Below, one piece after another: positions 33,409-43,777 of a stretch of 64,000 bases of DNA. The DNA is taken from assembly GCF_020193655.1 (NCBI RefSeq), contig NZ_JADYVE010000009.1:1-64000 (forward strand), read 5' to 3'. This DNA comes from Ensifer sp. IC3342 (GTDB lineage Bacteria > Pseudomonadota > Alphaproteobacteria > Rhizobiales > Rhizobiaceae). Each line of letters opens with the position of its first letter. Position 1 is the stretch's first letter. Made by a program: the position numbers and the translations under genes. Below the pieces are notes generated by a model that was not told the origin of the DNA, did no database searches, and saw nothing but the letters and a program-made list of their open reading frames with translations.

Positions 33409-33798
33409 TCACCCGCCACGCTGAGCATCGAGGTACTGGCGCACTCTGTAGATATCGACAACCCTCCCCTGCAGCATGGTGTCGAGTGCGCTTGCTCCAT
33501 CGAAGAAATCGTTGGGTCGGCGAATCCAATCGTCGGCGCGCTCCTCTATGGTAAAGAGAATTCGCAGTGCCTTCCAAATGCTGAGAATGTGCGACAGGCG
33601 CTCAACCGTGTCGGCGGGCAACGTGCCGCCCTCCTTCTTCCACTTGAAGAATGTCGACCGACCTGGAGATCCCAACAGCTTGATCTGATCGTCGACAGAC
33701 AGACGCCACCGGTCGGCGATGCGGAAGAACGCTTCGAGTTCTGCAGGGACCCGAGCAGAATCGCTGCTTGGAGATGACCCTCGAACTGGTTCTGTCAT
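33409..33798 (-). CDS. Xre/MbcA/ParS-type antitoxin
   Basis: A 129-residue antitoxin of the RES/Xre class. It has an HTH-like segment (IKLLGSPGRSTFFKWKK near 40-56) and the C-terminal MbcA/ParS part (RLSHILSIWKALRILF, WIRRPNDFFDGASALDTML) which blocks the toxin. It precedes the toxin gene, as usual. Upstream lies an inverted repeat CAAGT-GTGT-ACTTG which fits an autoregulatory operator. Confidence 0.87.
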   Translation of the reverse strand: MTEPVRGSSPSSDSARVPAELEAFFRIADRWRLSVDDQIKLLGSPGRSTFFKWKKEGGTLPADTVERLSHILSIWKALRILFTIEERADDWIRRPNDFFDGASALDTMLQGRVVDIYRVRQYLDAQRGG

Positions 33799-33817
33799 AA
33801 AAATCTGCTCCTAAGTC

Positions 33818-33876
33818 CAAGTGTGTACTTGAACAACGAATGAGTCCATTCTTATATAATCCATATCCGGACTCAT
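33818..33876. promoter_or_regulatory. Divergent control region between RES/Xre and E2-E1 operons
   Basis: Two inverted repeats are visible: CAAGTGTGTACTTG (33818-33831) and ATGAGTCC/GGACTCAT (33840-33847 and 33869-33876, 21 bases apart). Between the arms of the second lies TATAAT (33855-33860), a good -10 element reading towards the peptide/E2-E1 operon, with a possible but distant -35 TTGAAC at 33829. Binding to these palindromes could control both operons. Confidence 0.45.
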
Positions 33877-33940
33877 CCAGAATTTTAATCCGGAATTGCG
33901 CCCCGTCAAGAACGGAGGCCTGTATTGGAAGGAGATACTC

Positions 33941-34081
33941 ATGTCGAATACGAATAAGCCGGGCCGGGAAGGCCATCCTGAACACCCCGACGTTCCGAAG
34001 GGGCCGCCCAGCCATACTCCGGGTCGCCCCGATGGCCCGCCGGTGCCCTCTCACCCCCCGTCCCACCGGCCGGTCGGCTGA
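33941..34081 (+). CDS. 46-residue Pro/Gly/His-rich peptide ending in glycine, leader gene of E2-E1-JAB operon
   Basis: A short gene with a strong ribosome-binding site (GGAAGGAG before the ATG at 33941). The product starts MSNTNKPGREGHPEHPDVPK, continues with proline-rich HTPGRPDGPP-like units, and ends RPVG. It has only two lysines and no hydrophobic core, so it cannot be a beta-grasp ubiquitin fold and should be disordered. The stop at 34079-34081 is 11 bp before the proposed E2-E1 start. A C-terminal glycine is the feature activated by E1 enzymes, so the peptide may be the tag or the target of this conjugation system. That is inference; there is no recognised family. Confidence 0.6.
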   Translation: MSNTNKPGREGHPEHPDVPKGPPSHTPGRPDGPPVPSHPPSHRPVG

Positions 34082-34092
34082 CGGAGGTGAAC

Positions 34093-35868
34093 GTGCTAAA
34101 GCGCGGCTCGGATCAGGACAATTGGTGGCAGGCCTACCCTGGCTTGTATGCCCGGGAGCTGGCGGCCTATGAGGAACATCGCGCATCTTACCGGCCGTTG
34201 ATCCAACAGGACGGCACCCTAATCCTGGAGGTTCTGTGGCCGATGGAGAGTGGCGAGATCATCCGACTCAACGTCGGGTACTCGCCGCTGCATCCGTTCT
34301 GCCGACCTTTAATATCCGCGCCTGAACTGCAACTCGAGCGACATCAGAACCCCTTTACGAGGGATTTGTGCCTCCTGACGCAGGACTCTGCCCAGTGGCA
34401 CCCTCATCAAAAGGTCGCCGATTTCATAGCAGAGCGGTTGCAGCAGGTGCTGCAGGTCATGAAACTGCGGCGGAAAGAGCAGTGGAGTGAGGCTGCCAGC
34501 CTCGAAGAACAAGCGCCCGACCCTGTAACGCCATATCATATGCACGTTGCAGAGGACTATTCAGCCGTTTTCTTTGATGGGCAGCAGCCCGTTCCAAATG
34601 CGCCCCTCGGAACCGCAGTTTTCCTGCTCCAGGATCGGATGGAGCGAGGAAGGTCTCCGCCCTTTCAAGCCATTCTGAGCAAAGTGGAGCCATTGAGCGG
34701 CACTTGGATGGCGACGCCCTTTGATCTCCCGAAACGGGCCGGCTCATGGAAAGAAGTCATCGGGCGCTGGGTACGCCTAGAACCACCATTCCCCGAGTCG
34801 CCGGGGGCGATATTGGCCGCGGCCGAGAAGGAGATGGAGCGACAATCGGCCCTCTTCCCCGCTCAACTAAAGAAGCTCGCGGCCATCGCCGACAACGATT
34901 TATCGATTACTGCCGTCGTTTTTCAGGAGGAGCTTTCCTACGGTCCTGATAACAAGGGCAACGGTTGGTTTTTCCTCGTCAGCCGGCGTGTGCCTGGTAG
35001 CCGCCGTCGACAGGTTTCTTTGGTGCGCGGATACCGTTTGTCGAGCGATATGTTCTCGCGCCTGCCGGTCGCGAGTGCTTTGAAAAGCAAAAAGGTCCTG
35101 CTCGTAGGGTGCGGAGCCATCGGCAGTTTCGCTGCAGTCGAGCTTGCGCGTTCAGGCGTCGGTCAGCTGACGATCATCGATTTCGATCTTGTCGAGCCGG
35201 GCAATACGGTCAGATGGGCGCTGGGTCGTTCGGTGTGGGGCCTGCCAAAGACGGCCGCGCTGCACGATTTCCTCTATCACAACTACCCTTGGACAAGTGT
35301 CGTACGTGGGAACGCCAAAGTGGGCTCAGCAATCTCGAACGTGGAGGACGTCCGCAAACTCGAGGGGAATCCCATGGGTCAGCTTCGAGGACTGATCGAG
35401 GAAGCCGACATTGTGGTCGACACATCGGCCTCGACGGAATGCCAGGGCGCCTTGGCAGACATGTGCCGTAGCATAGGAAAGCCCTACGTGTTCGGCCACG
35501 CAACAGAAGGCGCGGTCGGAGGCGTTGTGGCGAGATTCAATCCGGGAGCCCCGGGCTGTTATGTCTGCTTGCAGCAGCATTGGTCCGGCAAGACGCTCCC
35601 GCTCCCAACTATTGACAGCTCGGGCACGATAGTTCCGACCGGCTGCAACGCGCCAACGTTCACCGGAGGCGCCTTTGACCTGCAGGAAGTGTCGATGGAA
35701 GTTGTACGCAGCACGATCGGACTGCTCGCCCCGGACGTGTACGATTCGGGTGACTGGCAGCTTTCCATTCTTGATCTGACCGAAAATGGCCGCCGCATTC
35801 TCCCGCGGTGGAAAGCCGAGACGATCGCACCACATTCGAGCTGCAGCTGCGGAGCGTCACAGGGATGA
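34093..35868 (+). CDS. E2-E1 fusion enzyme of a bacterial ubiquitin-like conjugation system
   Basis: A 591-residue two-part protein. The N-terminal region (about 1-130) resembles bacterial E2 domains, with the likely catalytic cysteine C93 in RDLCLLTQDSAQWHPH, the usual LCL...W.P pattern. A middle linker region (140-325) is unassigned. Residues 330-591 are a ThiF/E1 adenylation domain: VLLVGCGAIGSFAAVELARSG with GxGxxG at 339-344, IIDFDLVEPGNTVRWALG, VDTSASTE near 443, a candidate E1 cysteine C518 in VPTGCNAPTF, and zinc-type cysteines C489/C492 and C584/C586. The layout matches CBASS Cap2 and related Ub-like operon enzymes. GTG at 34093 is chosen as start because GGAGG lies just upstream. 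It overlaps the JAB gene by 4 bp. No CD-NTase gene is nearby, so this is not a standard CBASS. Confidence 0.85.
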   Translation: MLKRGSDQDNWWQAYPGLYARELAAYEEHRASYRPLIQQDGTLILEVLWPMESGEIIRLNVGYSPLHPFCRPLISAPELQLERHQNPFTRDLCLLTQDSAQWHPHQKVADFIAERLQQVLQVMKLRRKEQWSEAASLEEQAPDPVTPYHMHVAEDYSAVFFDGQQPVPNAPLGTAVFLLQDRMERGRSPPFQAILSKVEPLSGTWMATPFDLPKRAGSWKEVIGRWVRLEPPFPESPGAILAAAEKEMERQSALFPAQLKKLAAIADNDLSITAVVFQEELSYGPDNKGNGWFFLVSRRVPGSRRRQVSLVRGYRLSSDMFSRLPVASALKSKKVLLVGCGAIGSFAAVELARSGVGQLTIIDFDLVEPGNTVRWALGRSVWGLPKTAALHDFLYHNYPWTSVVRGNAKVGSAISNVEDVRKLEGNPMGQLRGLIEEADIVVDTSASTECQGALADMCRSIGKPYVFGHATEGAVGGVVARFNPGAPGCYVCLQQHWSGKTLPLPTIDSSGTIVPTGCNAPTFTGGAFDLQEVSMEVVRSTIGLLAPDVYDSGDWQLSILDLTENGRRILPRWKAETIAPHSSCSCGASQG

Positions 35869-36362
35869 CAATTTGGTTGGGGCGCGACGCAGCTCAAGCA
35901 ATAATCGAACAGGCCAACACATTCTTTCCGCTCGAGACCGGCGGTGTTCTCCTCGGTTGGAGAGATGGCGAAGATCGGGTTGTCGTTGATATTGTAGGTG
36001 CTGGCCCGAAAGCGCTGCATGGCCGCCATACTTTCATTCCGGACCACTCATGGCAGGTCGAGCAGATAGATGAAGCATTCAGGAACACCGCGGGCGACCT
36101 CGACTATCTTGGGGATTGGCATTCCCATCCGGCTGGGGTCGCCGCATTGAGTTCCGAAGATCGATCCACACTCAGACACATTTCGCGACGAGTTCGCCAC
36201 CCTATAATGGTGATCGCAGCTGGCCGGAATGCGAATTGGACATTCGGAGGTTGGATGCAGTTGCGGCCGCGACTCTTGCGCCGTTCCGTCGCGGAGTGTC
36301 AGCCAATTCAGTACTTTGCCGTGCCTTCTGAATGGCCGCGAGCTCCTATTTCAGCCGAGTGA
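35865..36362 (+). CDS. JAB/MPN-domain metallopeptidase (deconjugating enzyme)
   Basis: A 165-residue JAMM peptidase. The full zinc motif is present: E24 (PLETGGVLLG), H86 and H88 (WHSHP) and D99 (SSEDRST). Such proteins (Cap3-like) cleave isopeptide or terminal bonds made by the E1/E2 partner, or process the tag. The start overlaps the E2-E1 stop (ATGA), so production is coupled. Its length is that of a minimal JAB domain, with no extra domains. Confidence 0.9.
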   Translation: MTIWLGRDAAQAIIEQANTFFPLETGGVLLGWRDGEDRVVVDIVGAGPKALHGRHTFIPDHSWQVEQIDEAFRNTAGDLDYLGDWHSHPAGVAALSSEDRSTLRHISRRVRHPIMVIAAGRNANWTFGGWMQLRPRLLRRSVAECQPIQYFAVPSEWPRAPISAE

Positions 36363-36905
36363 CGAGCATCCTCGGTTCTCCCGCTCAGATGACAAGCCGC
36401 GCCGCCCTACCCGCCTTGCGTTCGGCGTCGTTGTAGAAGCTGGCGCCTGGGTACCTACTTGTGCAGCGACTGCTGCATGGCGGACGGCGGAATGCCGCGG
36501 TTATCCAAGCTCCCTCATTCCGCTCACTGATCACTTTATGGCGCCGGTTCCTTTGAACGTCAAACAACAGACACCTGCTGTCCATTCTGTCGTGTCCGCG
36601 ACACGGCGCCCGCCAGCTTAAATGCCTGCCATCACGCACGCACGTCTTTGAACAATTTGCAGAAAGTGTCTTCCGATACATTTTTGCAAGCTGGCACAAA
36701 TTTTGATGCTCGTCGGTCGCATGCGTCTGGAGATACCGGCCCCTATGGGGAGGGGATGACCTAGCGGTCGATGGAGAGAGGCAAAAAACAACATGTCCCC
36801 GTCAGCTCACATAAAAGAAAGCGCGTATCAGGCTCACCACCTCCCCAAAATACGCCGGCCGTACTTTGAACCCGTTTCGGGGCGTCCGGCTGGAGGGTGC
36901 TTCTA
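36363..36905. other. Intergenic region without recognised genes
   Basis: About 540 bases between the JAB gene and the UbiA-type gene. Short frames look like chance. A GGAGGG ribosome-binding site precedes the next start. The region must hold the promoter of the UbiA operon, but no known operator (nod box, tts box) is seen. Confidence 0.45.
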
Positions 36906-38375
36906 ATGAAACCGCGGCAAAATGAAATGAAGGTCATTGATCTGGACTGCTTTGATCGTCAGTTGCCTTTAATTTGTGACTTGGATGGCACGCTGATAAA
37001 ATCAGACAGTCTTCATGAGAATCTCTTTGATGCCTTCTTCCATTCCCCGCGGCAGTTGCTTCGCACCATTCCAAACTGGTTCAAAGGGCGCGCGGCCCTG
37101 AAGGAAGCTCTGGCGAACGTTCGTTCGATAGAGCCGCAGTCGCTTCCCTACCGCGAACAGATGCTGGAACTGATACGCCGCGCGCAATCTGCCGGGCGTG
37201 AAACTTATCTCGTTACCGCAGCTGATCAGAGCATAGCAAATGATGTCATTTCTTATCTTGGCAGTTTCGACGGTGCCAAGGGGAGTAATGGCTCGTTGAA
37301 CCTCAAGAGCCGCCGCAAACTGCAATGGCTTCAGGAGAGCTTTCCCGAGGGCTTCATCTATGCAGGCGACAGTGCCGCCGACCTGCCGATCTGGGAGGCG
37401 GCGTCCGGAGCCGTTCTGGTTGGCAACGGAGTAAAGTTCGAAAATCAAGTCCGTGAGGCTGGCGTCAAGGTCAGGACGCTCAGTCCTGAAAAAAGATATC
37501 CGGTGAAGGATTGGCTTTCTGAACTCAGGATACACCAGTGGTCGAAAAATTTGCTGATCTTCTTGCCTCTTTTTCTCGGCCGCATTGTAGACGACTTCCA
37601 TGCCGTACTGAAGACGACCGCAGGTTTCCTTGCTTTCGGCCTGATTGTTTCGGCAACCTATATTATCAACGATCTGGCTGATCTGGAGGCGGACCGGGCG
37701 CATGCGACCAAACGCTTCCGGGCAATCGCTGCAGGCCGAATCAGTGTCATAAGCGGCTTTCTGGCGTGTCAGTTTATGCTGGCTGCGGGCATTGGCATGG
37801 CCCTCCTTTTGGACCATCAATTCGCGCTAGTTGTTTCTGTCTATCTGGCGCTGACACTCGCCTATTCATTGCGCTTGAAGCGTGTTGCGTTACTCGATGT
37901 GACCGTTATTGGGGCGTTATTCACCTTGAGGATTGTCATGGGCCAGGTGCTGAACGGTCTGGCATTCTCCCCTTGGCTTTTGTCGTTTTCAGCAATGTTC
38001 TTCATTTCGCTGGCTCTGGCAAAGCGTCATGTGGAAGCAATGCGCGCGTGCTCAGTTGGGAAGGACGTCATCGAAGGGCGCGGATACTTGCCCGACGATT
38101 GGCCGCTCACATTAGGCTATGGTCTTGCTTCAACCTCGGCTTCGATCGTCATCATGCTGCTTTTCCTCGCACTCGAGCCCAGAGTGACGCAACTATATCA
38201 CAATCCAGCATGGCTTTATGTTGCGCCGCTCGGCGTTTCCATTTGGCTGCAAAGGATATGGCTCCTCAGTCATCGCATGGATTTGCACGACGACCCTATT
38301 GTCTTCGCGCTCAACGACAAGACCAGCTGGTTTGTCGGCGCCCTCATCGCATCGGCATTCGTGATGGCGATATGA
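36906..38375 (+). CDS. HAD-UbiA fusion: UbiA-type prenyltransferase (decaprenyl-phosphate phosphoribosyltransferase-like)
   Basis: A 489-residue protein. The N-terminus (about 15-195) is a HAD phosphatase domain (LICDLDGTLIKSD; AGDSAADLPIWEAA as motif IV). From about 205 a polytopic UbiA domain follows: ELRIHQWSKNLLIFLPLFLG, then the aspartate-rich prenyl-binding motif INDLADLEADRAHATKRFR and about eight membrane helices. The LRxxQWxKNLLxFxPL start is that of the branch containing the mycobacterial phosphoribosyl transferase that builds decaprenyl-phosphoryl-ribose; fused HAD domains suggest a following dephosphorylation. It is the first gene of a + strand operon with an epimerase (ATGA overlap) and a large membrane protein. 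Likely role: linking a pentose phosphate to a polyprenyl phosphate; inference. Confidence 0.85.
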   Translation: MKPRQNEMKVIDLDCFDRQLPLICDLDGTLIKSDSLHENLFDAFFHSPRQLLRTIPNWFKGRAALKEALANVRSIEPQSLPYREQMLELIRRAQSAGRETYLVTAADQSIANDVISYLGSFDGAKGSNGSLNLKSRRKLQWLQESFPEGFIYAGDSAADLPIWEAASGAVLVGNGVKFENQVREAGVKVRTLSPEKRYPVKDWLSELRIHQWSKNLLIFLPLFLGRIVDDFHAVLKTTAGFLAFGLIVSATYIINDLADLEADRAHATKRFRAIAAGRISVISGFLACQFMLAAGIGMALLLDHQFALVVSVYLALTLAYSLRLKRVALLDVTVIGALFTLRIVMGQVLNGLAFSPWLLSFSAMFFISLALAKRHVEAMRACSVGKDVIEGRGYLPDDWPLTLGYGLASTSASIVIMLLFLALEPRVTQLYHNPAWLYVAPLGVSIWLQRIWLLSHRMDLHDDPIVFALNDKTSWFVGALIASAFVMAI

Positions 38376-39463
38376 ATACAGCGAATGCCAATATGCAAGA
38401 ATTAACCCCTATAACCTTGAACGCACCCCTCGTACTCCTAACTGGAGCTGCCGGCTGGTTAGGCGGGCGGGTGGCGGCCGCGTTGACGACGGGGCTGCCG
38501 GATGCAGGAGTTCTCGCAAACGGCGGCTTCCGGGTAAGGGCGCTCGTGCCTACGGGAGAAGACATATCGCCGTTGCGCGAACAGGGCCTGGAAATTGTGG
38601 CGGGTGACATTCAGGAGATGCAATCCGTCCGTGCATTCGTCGCCGGCGCCGAAGGCGCCATTCTCATTCACTTGGCAGGCATCATTCATCCAAAAAATGT
38701 TGCCCAGTTTGAAGCGATCAACACACAGGGCACGATCAACCTGGTTACGGCAGCGCAAAAGGCAGGTGTGCGGCGCGCGGTCGTCATGTCGTCGAATTCG
38801 CCGGTCGGATTCAATCCTCACTCGGACCACAGATTCACGGAGGAAAGCCCCTATAACCCCTATGCGGGATACGGCCGCTCCAAGATGCTGATGGAACGGG
38901 CACTGCGTGCGGAAATGGCTGCTGACCGCCCTATGGAGATTGTCATCGTCCGCGCGCCTTGGTTTTACGGCCCCAATCAGCCTCCAAGACAAACACTTTT
39001 TTTCAAGATGGTCAAAGAAGGCAAGTTTCCCATTGTTGGATCAGGGCGGAACCGCCGCTCCATGGGTTACACTGACAATCTGGCACAGGGCATCCTTCTT
39101 GCCGCAGTTCACGAGCGGGCGGCGGGAGATATTTTCTGGCTTGCAGACGAGACGCCCCACACCATGAACGAAATTGTCGAAGTCGTTGGCATGGTCCTGC
39201 ACGAAGATTTCGGCATGACGGTCAAGCCCAACACATTCCATCTGCCGGACATTGTAGGCGGTATCGCAACGATACTCGACACTACTCTACAGTATGCCGG
39301 GATCTATCACCAGAAGATCCACGTGCTGTCGGAAATGAACAAGACAATTGCCTGCGATATTGCCAAGGCCAGAAAAGTGCTCGGATACGCGCCGAAAATC
39401 GGCTTGCGCGAAGGCATGCGACGTTCGGTCGATTGGTGCCTCAAGAACGGTCAATCATTTTAG
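38372..39463 (+). CDS. Extended SDR: NAD-dependent epimerase/3-beta-HSD-like dehydratase
   Basis: A 363-residue extended short-chain dehydrogenase. The nucleotide site is VLLTGAAGWLGGRVAAAL, the substrate region has LAGIIHPKNV, and the catalytic pair is in YAGYGRSKMLME (YxxxK). Downstream FWLADETPHTMNEIVEVVG and LGYAPKIGLREGMRRSV are typical of nucleotide-sugar epimerases and 3-beta-hydroxysteroid-type members. The ATG overlaps the UbiA stop by 4 bp. It likely changes a sugar stereocentre in the same pathway; a similar but distinct SDR is encoded at 43774-44820 in the opposing operon. Confidence 0.88.
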   Translation: MNTANANMQELTPITLNAPLVLLTGAAGWLGGRVAAALTTGLPDAGVLANGGFRVRALVPTGEDISPLREQGLEIVAGDIQEMQSVRAFVAGAEGAILIHLAGIIHPKNVAQFEAINTQGTINLVTAAQKAGVRRAVVMSSNSPVGFNPHSDHRFTEESPYNPYAGYGRSKMLMERALRAEMAADRPMEIVIVRAPWFYGPNQPPRQTLFFKMVKEGKFPIVGSGRNRRSMGYTDNLAQGILLAAVHERAAGDIFWLADETPHTMNEIVEVVGMVLHEDFGMTVKPNTFHLPDIVGGIATILDTTLQYAGIYHQKIHVLSEMNKTIACDIAKARKVLGYAPKIGLREGMRRSVDWCLKNGQSF

Positions 39464-39495
39464 TTAAGCTTGCCGGGGGGACTGGGAGACAGTCA

Positions 39496-41472
39496 GTGCT
39501 AGTCCAAACTTCTTCCATTATCTCCAGCGCGCTTGTTTCAAGTGCCATAGGATATGCCATAGGCTGGCCTGTTTCGAAGTATTTTGACAGCAATATCAGA
39601 ATGCGCCTGCTTTTGTCGCCGGTCATCGGACTTGGGATATTCGGCGCCGCAGGCGTTTCCATTTTTCATTTTTTACCAATAACAGCGATCAATCTGATCC
39701 TGGTCGTCCTTAGTTTGTCCGCTATCGCTCTCTGGCTCTCGAAAGGCACCATAGACCCACTCCTTCGATCGCCTGCGAGTCCCGGCTTTTGCTGGTCAAC
39801 TGTTGCATTTCTCCTCTGCCTTTTGCCAACCTTCGAGATTATTCCGCAATATTATGGAGGTAGCGTCGGCGTCGGTCACCCGATCTGGGACCATGCCAAA
39901 ATAGCGATCGTAAATGAAATAGCTCAAAACGGATTGCCTCCCGCCAATCCATTCCATTCCGAAGCCGGATCTCCCAACACTCTAATTTACTACTACGTCT
40001 GGCACTTCATAGCTGCGTGTTCATCCGCCATAACAGGCGCAACCGGCTGGGAGGCCGACATTGCTCTTACCGGCATGACCGCGCTTTTCTCGACGTTTGT
40101 CGTAACATGGCTGGCTGTGGCGCGAAGCAGGAGTGCAAATGCCGCTTGGTGGGTACTCCCGCTCTTATTCGTCGGTTCGCTTAAGCCCGTTGTGCGATTT
40201 GTCTGCGGAAAGTGGCTCGACAAATGGATGGCGCCCCAGCATGGCCTCCAAACGTGGATTATCCAGGCCCCCTGGGTACCCCAGCATGTATTTTCCGGAA
40301 CGCTGGCCTTGATTGCCATCATGGCATACTTGCGAATTCTGTTTTCCGACGCCGGGCGCAATATGGCTCTGGCAATGTTTATGGGCGCGATTTTGGCTTC
40401 TGCTTATGGGAGCTCGATGTGGGCGGGCGGGCTATCGCTGCTTTTGATATTACCCATTGTAGGCGTGCTGTCAGTTTCACATGTGCTAAGGGCCAAACGG
40501 CTTCCGGAGGTTTTCATTTCACTTTCCGTCACAGCTGCTATAACCCTACTCTGTGCAGCCGTGCTTATTAGCGAACAGTCCTCTGTATTACACACCAGAA
40601 AAGTCGTGGATTTTTGGGTCTTTCCGATTTTTGTAGGGGATCACTGGTTTTTGGACGTTCCAGGGTTCTGGCTTGTCCTGATCTTTCTTGAGTTCGGAAT
40701 AATATATTTATCATTCATCATCTGGAGTTTTGCCCGGCCATCTGACGACATAAACCGATACGCGCACATTGACTGCGCTATATTTGTCTCGGTGCTGGCG
40801 CCGCTATTTTGCACGCAACTACTCCATAGCACAATTATGTATAATGATTTAGGATGGCGTGTACTCATCCCGTCGATGCTTGTCATGACTGCGCTGGCTG
40901 CTGGACTTTTCTCCACACACATCGGCAAAGGCACGCTAGTTGGGCGCATCACTACCATAACCGCAATTATGTTACTGACTCCCTCAATTTTGACTGGCGC
41001 TAAGTCTGTATATTCGAACACCTCCAAATTTCGAGTTGAAGGACCTGAGTCAGAGGAGGGCACTGCTTTCAAGGCATCTCCTGAGATGTGGAAAGCCGTC
41101 CGCGACGTAACGCCTCCGGATGAAGCTGTGGCCAACAACCCGCTTGATCTAGCAAGTGTGACTTATGCACCAGGAAACATTTCCTGGGCAATTTTATCTC
41201 AAAGGCGACATTGCGGAACCACGCTGGATTTTTTGCGCGCCTATGCTGCTCAACTCACGCCCAAAGAAGCATCAGATGTCTATAATTTCTTCGTGCGTGC
41301 ATTCGCTGGCCTAGCCACAGAAGACCAGCTCAGAGCTATGAAGGAAAAATATCTTTGTAGAACCCTTGTAGTCACTTCAAGAGACGGCTTGTGGGGCAAA
41401 CCCGTGCTGGACAACAATTCAGTCTACAAGCTCATTTCCGAGAAAAAAGGCAAGTGGCGCATTTATCGATAA
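39496..41472 (+). CDS. Large polytopic membrane protein, GT-C glycosyltransferase-like
   Basis: A roughly 658-residue protein with some 12 hydrophobic segments. The first extracytoplasmic loop contains IPQYYGGSVGVGHPIWDHAK, an acidic residue in the position where GT-C transferases bind lipid-linked sugars, and NPFHSEAGSPNTLIYYYVWHF further on. A soluble tail (about 500-658) ends the protein. The GTG at 39496 is proposed because GGGAG precedes it; a GTG at 39433 would overlap the epimerase gene. It probably uses a polyprenyl-phosphate sugar made by the two upstream enzymes to glycosylate a product outside the membrane. The coding sequence is noticeably richer in A+T than the neighbours. Confidence 0.65.
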   Translation: MLVQTSSIISSALVSSAIGYAIGWPVSKYFDSNIRMRLLLSPVIGLGIFGAAGVSIFHFLPITAINLILVVLSLSAIALWLSKGTIDPLLRSPASPGFCWSTVAFLLCLLPTFEIIPQYYGGSVGVGHPIWDHAKIAIVNEIAQNGLPPANPFHSEAGSPNTLIYYYVWHFIAACSSAITGATGWEADIALTGMTALFSTFVVTWLAVARSRSANAAWWVLPLLFVGSLKPVVRFVCGKWLDKWMAPQHGLQTWIIQAPWVPQHVFSGTLALIAIMAYLRILFSDAGRNMALAMFMGAILASAYGSSMWAGGLSLLLILPIVGVLSVSHVLRAKRLPEVFISLSVTAAITLLCAAVLISEQSSVLHTRKVVDFWVFPIFVGDHWFLDVPGFWLVLIFLEFGIIYLSFIIWSFARPSDDINRYAHIDCAIFVSVLAPLFCTQLLHSTIMYNDLGWRVLIPSMLVMTALAAGLFSTHIGKGTLVGRITTITAIMLLTPSILTGAKSVYSNTSKFRVEGPESEEGTAFKASPEMWKAVRDVTPPDEAVANNPLDLASVTYAPGNISWAILSQRRHCGTTLDFLRAYAAQLTPKEASDVYNFFVRAFAGLATEDQLRAMKEKYLCRTLVVTSRDGLWGKPVLDNNSVYKLISEKKGKWRIYR

Positions 41473-41518
41473 TGCGCATCGAACTGGAATTCTCGGTCTT
41501 CACCACTGGCTCCAATAC

Positions 41519-43422
<1,904 letters not shown>

Positions 43423-43423
43423 C

Positions 43424-43777
43424 TTAGCCTCCTCGCGTTAGAAAAATAACGCCCACCAAGACGAGGGCGACACCGATCCATTTGTGCAGGTGGATCGGTT
43501 CTCCGAAAATACAACGTGACGCAATCATCAGCATTGCGAATCCGGAGCCTGCCAAAATCGGATAAGCGACTGACACCTCCATGGAGTCTAGAGCCTTTGC
43601 AAACAATACGACGTTGATGCCATAAAATACCAATCCACCTACGAAGCCGAGAGAGAGAAACGTATCGGCCAATCCGGCATTGGCAGGCAGTGAGGCCCGG
43701 CTCCACTTCAGCAATATGTTGCCGATACAGGAATTCAGGCCCGCAGCAAAAACCAGGATTATTGAAACCGCATTCAT
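43424..43777 (-). CDS. SMR/EamA-type small membrane transporter (flippase-like)
   Basis: A 117-residue protein with four membrane helices (first at 2-20, AVSIILVFAAGLNSCIGNIL). The sequence SMEVSVAYPILAGSGFAMLMIA and WIGVALVLVGVIFLTRGG are typical for the SMR/EmrE-ArnE group, which contains subunits moving lipid-linked sugars. In a cluster with UbiA, SDR and GT-C genes a flippase for a polyprenyl-linked sugar is the natural guess, though drug export is possible for the family. It overlaps the upstream epimerase gene by 4 bp. Confidence 0.75.
   Translation of the reverse strand: MNAVSIILVFAAGLNSCIGNILLKWSRASLPANAGLADTFLSLGFVGGLVFYGINVVLFAKALDSMEVSVAYPILAGSGFAMLMIASRCIFGEPIHLHKWIGVALVLVGVIFLTRGG

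Noticed and set aside
33941..36362. Type II CBASS
   Set aside because: Cap2-like and Cap3-like genes are present but there is no CD-NTase and no CBASS effector on either side.
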